A stretch of DNA of 19,236 nucleotides. Source: Nitrospirota bacterium (GTDB lineage Bacteria; Nitrospirota; UBA9217). Where the stretch lies: contig DAIDTZ010000231.1 in the NCBI GenBank assembly GCA_027456925.1, forward strand, positions 1-19,236, written 5' to 3'. Of this stretch, positions 6,623-13,693 are shown in pieces. Each line of letters opens with the position of its first letter. Position 1 is the stretch's first letter. Made by a program: the position numbers and the translations under genes. The notes beneath the pieces were generated by a model. That model did no database searches and had not been told where the DNA came from. It saw nothing but the letters and a program-made list of their open reading frames with translations.

Positions 6623-7396
6623 ATGATGCGCCACTTCGTCAAAATCCTCGGGATCATTTCTATCGTCCTGGCCTACCTTCTCACCTCCTGCATTATCACG
6701 ATATTGCCGTCAGGGCCCCGGCTGCGCAGATTTTTTCTGACCAGAAATTGTTCGTTTGCCTCCCGCAGGATGCTTGCGCTTCTGGGTATACGCATGCATG
6801 TCAGGCACCCCGAGCGCCTGCAGAAACGAAGCTCCGGCGCGCTCGTGGTCTCCAACCACGTTTCGTATATCGATATCCTGGTCATCGCTTCACTGGCGCC
6901 CTCTGTTTTTATCACGTCAGTGGAACTCGGCAGCACGCCCTTTCTCGGCATGCTCGCGCGCCTGGGAGGGAGCGTTTTCGTTGAGCGGAGAAAGGCATTC
7001 GGCCTTAAGAAGGAAATTGCCGTGATCACGCGCATTCTCGAAGAGGGGTTTACCGTGGTGCTCTTTCCCGAGGGCACCACGTAGAACGGAGAGCGCGTAC
7101 GTCCGTTCAGGAATTCGCTTTTCGATTCCGCGGTGGAAGCACGGACCGATATTATCCCCCTCTGCCTGCGCTATACTAAAATTAACAATTGCCCCGTGAG
7201 CGCGCACAGCCGGGATGCTGTTTTTTATTACGGCGGGGAGACCTTTTTTCGGCATTTTCCGAAATTATTGGCGCTGGCATCAGTCGATATTGAGGTCATA
7301 CCGCTGAAGATCATCAAGGTCCCTGCGAACGCCTCGCGGAAAGAGCTTGCTCTTGAGGCACATGGCGCGATCAACACTGCCTATCGCGCGGAATAA
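6623..7396 (+). pseudogene. PlsC-type 1-acyl-glycerol-3-phosphate acyltransferase interrupted by an in-frame TAG
   Basis: The reading frame 6623-7396 encodes a lysophospholipid acyltransferase, the membrane enzyme that makes phosphatidic acid. An N-terminal hydrophobic segment (about 7-28) is followed by the catalytic NHVSYID motif (His79, Asp84) and FPEGTT (148-153). At codon 154 (7082-7084) a TAG stops the frame. Immediately after it, in the same frame, the family continues as NGERVRPFRNSLFDSAV and runs about 100 more residues, including PLCLRYTK, to a TAA. The family normally has Ser or Thr at the TAG position. No start codon with a ribosome binding site reopens the second half. The 153-residue product would lack part of the acceptor side. 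A sequencing error or amber readthrough would restore a whole enzyme of about 257 residues. Confidence 0.8.
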
Positions 7397-7420
7397 GCCT
7401 GATGCAAAAGGAGGTTTGCC

Positions 7421-7813
7421 ATGAAGCGAATACTGCCCCTTGCAGCCATGCTGGTGCTCATCTCTGCCTGCGCCGCTGTGTCGCCTATTGCGGCAAATGA
7501 AAAGGCAACGACGCCGGACCTGTCGCAGGAAAAGAAACAGTACGAACAAAATATGGAAGAGCGGCTCAGAAAGATCGGCAAGCAGCTCGATGAGATCAAA
7601 GCCAGGACCGCCACCGTGACGGAGCAGACGCGCGAGGAGATGAACCAATACCTTGATGATGCTGAGCAGAAACAGCAGTCGGCGGCGCGAAAACTTGAGA
7701 AAATCCGGAAAGAATCGACAAGGAAATGGAAAAAATTTACTTCCGACATGGATGCTGCCATGGATGATTTTGAAAAAGCCTACGAACGGGCGAAAGACCG
7801 CTTCAAGGAGTAG
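7421..7813 (+). CDS. Coiled-coil lipoprotein, sll1863-like
   Basis: A 130-residue secreted protein with a lipoprotein signal: MKR, a hydrophobic stretch (4-14) and the lipobox ISAC with Cys17. Residue +2 is Ala, which by the Lol rule sends it to the outer membrane. The rest (about 35-128) is one long charged helix with regular heptads (LRKIGKQLDEIKAR, ARKLEKIRKESTRKW), as in small stress-linked coiled-coil proteins similar to cyanobacterial sll1863; that link is a weak resemblance. The AAAAGGAGG ribosome binding site is excellent. It starts 24 bases after the broken acyltransferase and probably shares its transcript. Confidence 0.78.
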   Translation: MKRILPLAAMLVLISACAAVSPIAANEKATTPDLSQEKKQYEQNMEERLRKIGKQLDEIKARTATVTEQTREEMNQYLDDAEQKQQSAARKLEKIRKESTRKWKKFTSDMDAAMDDFEKAYERAKDRFKE

Positions 7814-7865
7814 TCCGGCTCGCCCGGGTTACGTTCCGGCAATAAACCATCCCGCGGTAAAACCC

Positions 7866-7894
7866 TTGACATTTCGGCCCCCAGTTGTTATTTT
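7866..7894 (+). promoter_or_regulatory. Promoter of prfC
   Basis: A perfect TTGACA (7866-7871), 17-base spacer and TATTTT (7889-7894). Predicted start is near 7901, immediately before the UUCG hairpin of the prfC leader. Confidence 0.55.
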
Positions 7895-7901
7895 ACATCG
7901 C

Positions 7902-7917
7902 TCGCCCTTCGGGGCGA
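7902..7917 (+). promoter_or_regulatory. UUCG tetraloop hairpin at the 5' end of the prfC message
   Basis: TCGCCC and GGGCGA pair perfectly around a TTCG loop, an exceptionally stable hairpin. With the predicted transcript start near 7901 it would form the very 5' end of the prfC mRNA, 13 bases before the ATG. It is not followed by T residues, so a terminator role is unlikely. A 5' hairpin can protect mRNA from decay or hinder ribosome loading; which applies here is inference. Confidence 0.5.
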
Positions 7918-7930
7918 ATTGTGAATATCA

Positions 7931-9535
7931 ATGGACTACGCGGACGAAATAAGCAAGCGGCGCACCTTCGCCATCATCAGCCACCCTGACGCGGGAAAGA
8001 CCACGCTTACGGAGAAGTTCCTGCTCTTCGGCGGGGCGATCCAGGTTGCGGGCGCGGTCAAGTCGAACAAAATCCGGAAGAGCACGTCCTCGGACTTCAT
8101 GGACATCGAGCGTCAGCGCGGCATCTCCGTTGCCACGTCGGTCATGGGCTTCGATTATAACGGGCTCAAGATCAACCTGCTCGACACTCCCGGTCATAAG
8201 GACTTTGCCGAGGACACCTACCGGACGCTCACGGCCGTTGACAGCGTCATCCTTGTGGTGGACTGCGTCAAGGGCGTGGAAGAGCAGACCCTCCGGCTCA
8301 TGGAAGTCTGCCGCATGCGCAAGACGCCGGTCATCGTCTTCGTGAACAAGCTCGACCGCGAGGGCAAGAACCCCTTCGAACTTCTGGACGAACTGGAGAC
8401 CAAGCTGAACATTCGCGTCCAGCCGCTCTCGTGGCCCATCAGCATGGGCACGTCCTTCAAAGGCGTCTACAACCTGTACAATAACAGCCTCTACCTTTTC
8501 CGTCCCGGCGGCGTCACCGTCGCGACCGATGTGATTGAGATCCAGGGTATCGCGGACCCGGTCCTCGACCGGCAGCTCGGCGACTATGCCGTGCAGCTCC
8601 GCCAGGATGTGGAGCTGATCGCAGGCACGCACAATCCCTTTGACGTGGGCGCCTATCTTTCGGGAGAGCTCGCGCCCGTGTTCTTCGGCAGCGCCATTAA
8701 TAATTTCGGCGTCAAAGAACTGCTCGATACCTTTACCGAGATTGCGCCCACGCCCGGGAGCCGCCCCACGCACCAGCGGATTGTTCACGCCGACGAGAAA
8801 GACTTCACCGGCTTTGTGTTCAAGATCCACGCGAACCTTGATCCGCGTAACCGCGACCGCATCGCCTTCATCCGCGTCTGCTCCGGCAAGTTCGAGCGGA
8901 ACAAGATGTTCCTCCATGTGCGCCTCGGCAAAAACATCCGTTTCACGAGCCCGGCCTCCTTTTTGGGAGCGCGCAAGAGCATCGTGGACGAGGCTTTTCC
9001 CGGCGACGTTATCGGGCTCTACGATACGGGGAACTTCAAGATCGGCGACACCCTCACCGAGGGCGAAAAGCTGATGTTCCAGGGAATCCCGACTTTTTCC
9101 CCGGAAGTGTTCAAGGAGCTCGTGAACATGGACCCGGGCAAGTCGAAACAGCTTGCAAAGGGCATCGAGCAGCTGACCGACGAGGGCGTTGCCCAGCTCT
9201 TCACGCAGCAGCAGGGAAACCGGAGGATCGTCGGCACCGTGGGGCAGCTGCAGTTCGATGTGCTCCAGTACCGCCTGGAACACGAATACAACGCGAAGTG
9301 CCGGTTCGACCCGATGAACATTTACAAAGCCTGCTGGATCACGGCCGGGGACAAGCTCGAAATGGACAAGTTCTGCAGGTTCAAGTCGGACCGCATTGCC
9401 ACGGACAAAGACGGCAATACCGTCTTTCTCGCGGAATCGGAATGGGTGCTCCGGAACATGATCGAGGCCAACCCCGGCATCGAGTTCCACTTTACGTCGG
9501 AGTTCAAGCGGGAAATGCAGGACGTGAAGAAATAG
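7931..9535 (+). CDS. prfC: Peptide chain release factor 3 (RF3)
   Basis: Translational GTPase that ejects RF1/RF2 from the ribosome after peptide release. At 534 residues it is close to the E. coli length of 529. Seen are the P-loop SHPDAGKTT (17-25), the switch region SDFMDIERQRGISVATSV (54-71), which is diagnostic of RF3 against EF-G, DTPGHKDF (85-92) and NKLDRE (139-144). The RF3-type domain II and III follow, with a typical FQGIPTFSPEVF and QFDVLQYRLEHEY. The start ATG has no clear ribosome binding site; instead a UUCG hairpin stands 13 bases upstream. It has its own promoter and no operon partner, and ends in TAG, so TAG is a normal stop in this genome. Confidence 0.97.
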   Translation: MDYADEISKRRTFAIISHPDAGKTTLTEKFLLFGGAIQVAGAVKSNKIRKSTSSDFMDIERQRGISVATSVMGFDYNGLKINLLDTPGHKDFAEDTYRTLTAVDSVILVVDCVKGVEEQTLRLMEVCRMRKTPVIVFVNKLDREGKNPFELLDELETKLNIRVQPLSWPISMGTSFKGVYNLYNNSLYLFRPGGVTVATDVIEIQGIADPVLDRQLGDYAVQLRQDVELIAGTHNPFDVGAYLSGELAPVFFGSAINNFGVKELLDTFTEIAPTPGSRPTHQRIVHADEKDFTGFVFKIHANLDPRNRDRIAFIRVCSGKFERNKMFLHVRLGKNIRFTSPASFLGARKSIVDEAFPGDVIGLYDTGNFKIGDTLTEGEKLMFQGIPTFSPEVFKELVNMDPGKSKQLAKGIEQLTDEGVAQLFTQQQGNRRIVGTVGQLQFDVLQYRLEHEYNAKCRFDPMNIYKACWITAGDKLEMDKFCRFKSDRIATDKDGNTVFLAESEWVLRNMIEANPGIEFHFTSEFKREMQDVKK

Positions 9536-9572
9536 CGCCAGTCGCTTGCGGTGTAGGTGATGCGTCCGCCGG

Positions 9573-9589
9573 TCCCGCGGAAAGCGGGA
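9573..9589 (+). terminator. Weak hairpin downstream of prfC
   Basis: TCCCGC and GCGGGA pair around a 5-base GGAAA loop, 38 bases after the prfC stop. What follows is TAAAAGTT, not a T run, so this may end prfC transcription only in part or with Rho. Confidence 0.3.
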
Positions 9590-9639
9590 TAAAAGTTACC
9601 CCCCAGCGTGTGAGTTTTGCCGTAAGCGATTCGGGCATC

Positions 9640-9831
9640 TTTGCACGATCTCTTCATTACCGTAATAATACCTCGGACCGGGTTTACAGGAAGTCACAGC
9701 GATTACAACGTCGCAAACGAGAATCATCGACAGGCGATTTTGGCGCAATCTGCTTGATTTTACCTTATGACGATGATATGCTCACAACATTCCAAAACCT
9801 GGGATTTTCCGAAGCGGCACGTACGCCGTGA
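9640..9831 (+). pseudogene. Possible remnant of a GNAT acetyltransferase C-terminus
   Basis: The frame ending with TGA at 9831 carries ICLILPYDDDMLTTFQNLGF. This fits the last strand and helix of GNAT acetyltransferases, with the pattern L-P-x-N-x-x-M-L-x-x-F-x-x-L-G-F. Upstream in the same frame is SLHYRNNTSDRVYR, but the acetyl-CoA binding motif of a GNAT is missing and there is no start. If real it is the 3' end of a mostly deleted gene. Confidence 0.3.
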
Positions 9832-9867
9832 GCGTAAACTTTGATGAACTCGCAAGAATTTGTATTC

Positions 9868-9948
9868 TCACACAAAGCCACGAAGCCACAGAGAGAAGAC
9901 CGTTAATTTTCAAGATGTCTTTCTTCGTGTCTCCGTGTCTCCCTGTGA
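9868..9948. repeat. Imperfect inverted repeat of CACGAAG/CACAGAG units
   Basis: Left arm 9868-9900 and right arm 9917-9948 are about 70 percent complementary over 32 bases around a 16-base AT-rich loop. Each arm is itself made of short CACGAAG-, CACGGAG- or CACAGAG-like units. This kind of simple-unit palindrome recalls small non-autonomous intergenic elements. It can form a long hairpin in RNA upstream of the Crp/Fnr gene. Confidence 0.6.
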
Positions 9949-10059
9949 AAATCAGACTTTTTTACGAATCTGTCAACTGGTGTGCTTGTTCTCTCTGTTA
10001 ACCCGGGAAGGAGGCATCGGACGCCGGAGTTCGTTACCGCGGCCGCGTTCGTACAACCT

Positions 10060-10749
10060 ATGCTCATTCAATATTTAAAGAACATTCCTCTCTTTAAACA
10101 TCTGAAGGATTCCCAGCTGAAGGAAATAGCCTCGCGGTGCAAGAGCGCAACGTACAGGAAAGGCGACGTGGTCTTCCACAAGACGGACCTGAGCACGGAC
10201 CTGTACATCGTGAATTCAGGGATGCTGAAGGCGGTGCTCATCGATGAGGAAGGCGATGAAATCGAGCTCGCGCGGTGCGAGAAAGGCGCGTTCTTCGGGG
10301 AGCTGAGCCTGCTCGACGGCAAAGGCAGGTCCGCCACCATCGTCGCGGAAAAAGACGCTGAACTTTCCGTCCTGAAAAAGGACCTCTTCTTCGATCTGCT
10401 CTACAAAGAACCCCGGATCTCGGTTGAGCTCATGGCGACCCTCGTGGACCGTCTCCGGAAAGCCGACGAAATGATCGAATCGCTGGCGTTCCTCGAGGTC
10501 GGCGAGCGGCTCATCAAGTCGCTCCTCGATCACGCGACTGAGATCGACGGCCCCGGTTCCTCGGGCGGCTATCTCAAGGCAGGAAAGCTGACGCACAAGG
10601 AACTCGCCGCACGCATCGGGTCGTCCCGCGAGGCGGTCTCCAAGTGTCTCAAGGTGCTGATGGCGAAGGCCATTGTCAAGGAAGCGGACGGCAATATCCT
10701 GATCGCCCGCAGCGCGCTGGATCGCCTCAAGAGCAACGAACGAACGTAG
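10060..10749 (+). CDS. Crp/Fnr-family transcriptional regulator
   Basis: A 229-residue regulator with an N-terminal cyclic-nucleotide-binding beta barrel (about 8-115), a dimer helix (about 118-145) and a C-terminal winged helix. The barrel holds the phosphate-binding cassette FGELSLLDG (79-87) and RSAT (90-93), which in the family are the contacts to cAMP-like ligands, so a nucleotide effector is plausible. No N-terminal Fnr cysteine cluster is present. The helix-turn-helix is KLTHKELAARIGSSREAVSKCLKVL (176-200). The start at 10060 is chosen because MLIQYLKNIPLFKHL is the usual family opening; the open frame extends to a GTG at 9982 but that region is repeat-flanked and unlike the family. 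No clear ribosome binding site is seen. It stands alone, ending before a bidirectional terminator. Confidence 0.9.
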   Translation: MLIQYLKNIPLFKHLKDSQLKEIASRCKSATYRKGDVVFHKTDLSTDLYIVNSGMLKAVLIDEEGDEIELARCEKGAFFGELSLLDGKGRSATIVAEKDAELSVLKKDLFFDLLYKEPRISVELMATLVDRLRKADEMIESLAFLEVGERLIKSLLDHATEIDGPGSSGGYLKAGKLTHKELAARIGSSREAVSKCLKVLMAKAIVKEADGNILIARSALDRLKSNERT

Positions 10750-10826
10750 GCCGCTTTCCTTGCCCAGCCTTCGCTTCTCTCACTACGCTCCGTTATTCCG
10801 CCCATTCCTTCAGAACAGTGCGTTAA

Positions 10827-10862
10827 AAAAATCCCCTCCCGGCGTATCGGGAAGGGATTTTT
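10827..10862. terminator. Strong bidirectional intrinsic terminator
   Basis: A 15-bp stem with one mismatch (10827-10841 with 10848-10862) around a 6-base loop. It is A-rich on the left and T-rich on the right, so it works on both strands. It serves the Crp/Fnr gene from the left and the trpB gene, which stops at 10886, from the right. Confidence 0.85.
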
Positions 10863-10885
10863 ATTGATGAACCGGTAACGGGCTG

Positions 10886-12244
10886 TTAGATCTTCGGCAG
10901 GTTCTCGAGCGCCTTCCTGATGTCCTCTTCCGGGTGCTCGTGGTCGAACAGTTTTCCTTCCCGGTAGTCGGCATAGGCCTGCAGATCGAGATAGCCGTGA
11001 CCGGAGAGGTTGAAAAGGATGGTCTTCTGCTTCCCTTCCTCTTTTGCACGGAGCGCTTCGTCGATTGCCGCCCGGAGCGCATGGCTGCTCTCCGGCGCGG
11101 GAATGATCGACTCCGTCCCCGCGAAGAGCACCGCCGCCTCAAAGCACTTTGTCTGACCGTAGGCCCTGGCCTCGATTATCTTGTCATGGTAGAGCTGGGA
11201 CACGAGCGGCGAGTCGCCGTGGTACCGGAGCCCGCCCGCATGGATCCCCGAAGGCATGAAGTCGTGGCCCAGCGTGTACATGGTCATGAGCGGCGTCATG
11301 CCCGCCACATCGCCGAAGTCGTAGCAGAACTCTCCCTTGGTAAGAGTCGGACAGGACGTGGGCTCCACCGCGATCGCCCGGAGGTCCTTCTTCTTGCCCG
11401 AGAGCTTGTCGTGCAGGAACGGGAATGCGATCCCCGCGAAGTTGCTCCCGCCGCCGCAGCAGGCGATTACCACGTCGGGATAATCGCCGGCGATCTCCAG
11501 CTGCTTCTTGGCCTCCTGGCCGATGACGGTCTGGTGCAGGCACACGTGGTTTAGGACCGATCCCAGCGCGTAGTTCGTGTCATCGTGCGTGGCCGCGTCC
11601 TCGACGGCCTCGGATATGGCGATGCCGAGGCTCCCGGTGCTGTTGGGGTCGAGCTCCAGGAACTTCCTGCCCGCGTTCGTCACCGTGGACGGGCTGGCGT
11701 GCACCGTGGCGCCCCAGGTCTCCATCATCATCCTGCGGTAGGGTTTCTGGCCGAAGCTCACCTTCACCATGTAGACCGTGACGTCGAGGCCGAAGAGCTT
11801 GCCGGCAAGGGCCATGGACGAGCCCCATTGGCCGGCGCCGGTCTCGGTCGAGATCCGCTTGATGCCCGCTTTCTTATTATAGAACGCCTGCGGGATGGCA
11901 GTGTTCGGCTTGTGGCTCCCGGCGGGGCTCACGCCTTCGTACTTGTAATAGATCTTGGCCGGCGTGCCGAGCGCCTTTTCGAGCCGGTGCGCCCGGAACA
12001 GCGGCGACGGCCTCCAGAGCGTATAGATATCCAGCACTTCCTCGGGGATGTCTATCCACCGCTCCTGGCTCACCTCCTGCAGGATGAGGTCCATGGGGAA
12101 AATCGGTTTGAGATCATCGGGCCCGACAGGCTGCTTCGTTCCCGGATGGAGCGGGGGCTTGGGCTTGTTCGGCATGTCCGCCATGATATTGTACCACTTG
12201 GTCGGTATTTCCTTGTCAGAGAGAATAATCTTGGTCTGTCTCAT
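10886..12244 (-). CDS. trpB: TrpB2-type tryptophan synthase beta subunit
   Basis: PLP enzyme that joins indole and serine to make tryptophan. At 452 residues it has the longer N-terminus of the TrpB2 class, and the sequence resembles TrpB2 rather than the standard TrpB1. Seen are the PLP lysine in GSHKPNTA (Lys112), ETGAGQWG (134-141) around the catalytic region, and the phosphate cradle GGGSN (264-268). The start at 12244 follows an AGGAGG at close distance; a longer ATG at 12277 is less likely. No trpA is adjacent, as is common for TrpB2, which can act alone on free indole or on other substrates. It has its own promoter at 12293-12321, downstream of the Lrp-like gene. Confidence 0.93.
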   Translation of the reverse strand: MRQTKIILSDKEIPTKWYNIMADMPNKPKPPLHPGTKQPVGPDDLKPIFPMDLILQEVSQERWIDIPEEVLDIYTLWRPSPLFRAHRLEKALGTPAKIYYKYEGVSPAGSHKPNTAIPQAFYNKKAGIKRISTETGAGQWGSSMALAGKLFGLDVTVYMVKVSFGQKPYRRMMMETWGATVHASPSTVTNAGRKFLELDPNSTGSLGIAISEAVEDAATHDDTNYALGSVLNHVCLHQTVIGQEAKKQLEIAGDYPDVVIACCGGGSNFAGIAFPFLHDKLSGKKKDLRAIAVEPTSCPTLTKGEFCYDFGDVAGMTPLMTMYTLGHDFMPSGIHAGGLRYHGDSPLVSQLYHDKIIEARAYGQTKCFEAAVLFAGTESIIPAPESSHALRAAIDEALRAKEEGKQKTILFNLSGHGYLDLQAYADYREGKLFDHEHPEEDIRKALENLPKI

Positions 12245-12292
12245 TCCTTCCTCCTGGAGATAAAGTCGTGCCTGCATAACGTTGCGGCTGGT

Positions 12293-12321
12293 ATTTTAAA
12301 CTATTCGGGCGAGGTTCACAA
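12293..12321 (-). promoter_or_regulatory. Promoter of trpB
   Basis: On the minus strand TTGTGA (12321-12316) and TAAAAT (12298-12293), 17 bases apart. The predicted start near 12286 leaves a leader of about 42 bases. No trp attenuator or T-box is seen. Confidence 0.5.
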
Positions 12322-12416
12322 CGGTTTTCGCGGACGATCCCGCTTGCGGAACAGAAGAGCAGCCGGGCTTCGGTCTTTGAAAAAAAACAAATGTACGTAA
12401 CACGGACAAGCCCGGG

Positions 12417-12692
12417 TTACAGGCCGATGGAAAACATGCTCTCCAGGTCGTGGCGGGAGTGGACGCGGAAGGCGACGAGCGTTTCCGACGTGAGGATCCC
12501 CTCGACCTTCAGCATGTGGTTCGTCACGACCTCCGCCAGCTGGTCATTATCCCGCACGCGAATGACGACCGCCAGGTCGTATCTGCCGGCAAGCGAATAA
12601 ACCTCCGTGATCCCCTCCATATCGGCAAGCGTTTCAGCCACGGCATTCACCTTGTTTCGCGCAACCGTCAACAGCACGAGAGCGGTAACCAT
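12417..12692 (-). CDS. Lrp/AsnC ligand-binding domain protein (RAM domain only)
   Basis: A 91-residue protein that consists only of the RAM effector domain of Lrp/AsnC regulators: AVAETLADMEGITEVYSLAGRYDLAVVIRVRD (18-49) followed by the closing helix and VAFRVHS strand. The usual N-terminal helix-turn-helix is absent, so it cannot bind DNA in the normal way. Stand-alone RAM proteins are known and are thought to sense amino acids. The ATG has a perfect GAGGAGG 6 bases upstream. It is upstream of trpB, so an amino-acid sensing link with tryptophan synthesis is plausible but unproven; trpB has its own promoter. Confidence 0.88.
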   Translation of the reverse strand: MVTALVLLTVARNKVNAVAETLADMEGITEVYSLAGRYDLAVVIRVRDNDQLAEVVTNHMLKVEGILTSETLVAFRVHSRHDLESMFSIGL

Positions 12693-12722
12693 GCGGAGCC
12701 TCCTCGATAAGAAATTTTTCCA

Positions 12723-12731
12723 AGTATACCA
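12723..12731 (-). promoter_or_regulatory. Extended -10 promoter of the RAM-domain gene
   Basis: TGGTATACT on the minus strand (12731-12723), an extended -10 element. A weak -35 (TTGGAT) lies 18 bases further up. It sits in the 69-base gap before the RAM gene, whose ATG is 31 bases downstream of the -10. Confidence 0.45.
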
Positions 12732-12761
12732 GATATGTTATTGTCGATCCAATAAATAAAG

Positions 12762-13676
12762 TCAGGCTCCGCTGCACCGCGGGTCCGGGGCCGCAAGATC
12801 GTTGGCGAGTACGAAGCTGTGGGCAGGACAGCCGCCGTGACAGCGGGCATGCAGCCGGCATGATGTCCGCGCGCAGGGATTCTGGACTGGTTTGCGGAAA
12901 TAGGCAAGCGTCCGGTGCTGCCAGATGTCGGAGAAAGTCCCGCTCAACAGATTGCCGAGGAAAAACTTCTCCTGTCCGAAAAAAAGGTTGCAGGGATACA
13001 CGGACCCGTCGGGCAGGACCCCCAGCTTCGTGGTCCCCGCAGGACAGCGTACGCGGGCAAGCTCGGGAGTGCCCTCCTGGTCAGGAACGAAACCGGAACA
13101 GAAGACCGTGCCCGTCTGTTCCGGAGCAAACTGCTGTTCCACCTTTTCGATGAAGCGCGGGAAAGGGATTGTCGCCGCAAGCGCGCTCCGATGAAGCGCG
13201 TCACGGTAGATGAGATAATATTTTTTTGGTTTGAGCGAGAGGATGTCGCGGATGATGCCGCGGTCCATGTCCGGATGGAAGAGGGACTTCACCACAACGC
13301 CGCGCGCCTGAATGAATGCTCCGGTCTGTTCAAGTGTTTCGCGGTCATTGATCGAAATGCCGATGGTAACGCGGGGACCCATTCCTGCGAGCTCTTCGAG
13401 CACATCCAGGTTCGACCCGTTCGAGCTGATGTTGACGCGTAAGCCTGAGGCAAGCGCGTCGTGAACGAACGCCACAATGTCCGGGTGCAGCGTCGGCTCG
13501 CCGCCCAGGATGTCGATGGTGCTCACGGAGACCCGCGTGAGCGCGCCGAGCATGCGCCGGAAATCGGCGCGGGACATATCACCCGCAGCGGGCAGGGACC
13601 GATTAAAGCAGAAACCGCAGGACCGGTTGCACCTGAGCGTGGGATAGAACTGTATGTAGTCGGGGCCTTGCCTCAT
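12762..13676 (-). CDS. Radical SAM / SPASM-domain protein, substrate unknown
   Basis: A 304-residue enzyme. The radical SAM cluster is Cys16-x3-Cys20-x2-Cys23 (CNRSCGFC), followed by the GGEP motif (58-61) and SSNGS (84-88) that bind SAM. The C-terminal part has the many cysteines of a SPASM domain that holds further Fe-S clusters: C193, C211, C229, C268, C273, C279, C283 (CHGGC) and C301. SPASM enzymes mature peptides or proteins, make cofactors or activate sulfatases. No precursor peptide is visible next to it. It begins 17 bases after the MutY stop on the same strand, so the two are in one operon; no clear ribosome binding site is seen. No subfamily could be fixed. Confidence 0.85.
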   Translation of the reverse strand: MRQGPDYIQFYPTLRCNRSCGFCFNRSLPAAGDMSRADFRRMLGALTRVSVSTIDILGGEPTLHPDIVAFVHDALASGLRVNISSNGSNLDVLEELAGMGPRVTIGISINDRETLEQTGAFIQARGVVVKSLFHPDMDRGIIRDILSLKPKKYYLIYRDALHRSALAATIPFPRFIEKVEQQFAPEQTGTVFCSGFVPDQEGTPELARVRCPAGTTKLGVLPDGSVYPCNLFFGQEKFFLGNLLSGTFSDIWQHRTLAYFRKPVQNPCARTSCRLHARCHGGCPAHSFVLANDLAAPDPRCSGA

Positions 13677-13693
13677 GGTCGCATCGAAGCGTG

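Larger units (their letters stand above)
9590..10059. other. Long gap between prfC and the Crp/Fnr gene
   Basis: No intact gene is seen on either strand. The left part (about 9640-9831) reads on the plus strand into a possible decayed acetyltransferase tail. The middle (9868-9948) is an imperfect inverted repeat. The right part (9949-10059) should hold the leader of the Crp/Fnr gene. It contains a GGAAGGAGG run near 10007 that no ATG, GTG or TTG follows at ribosomal distance, and no convincing promoter. Confidence 0.5.

Noticed and set aside
7928..9490. 520-residue open frame antisense to prfC
   Set aside because: It is a mirror of GC-rich prfC codons; low-complexity Asp/Glu/His/Arg content and no family likeness.
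9982..10059. Longer start of the Crp/Fnr gene at GTG 9982, and a tRNA-like look of 9995-10060
   Set aside because: The extra 26 residues are unlike the family. A tRNA would need a TTC-loop GGTTCGANTCC and matching acceptor arms, which are not there.
12363..12416. Inverted repeat CCGGGCTT/AAGCCCGG with a T8 run on the minus strand after the RAM gene
   Set aside because: The T run lies in the loop, about 40 bases long, and not after the stem, so it is not a proper terminator; 8-bp arms can arise by chance in GC-rich DNA.
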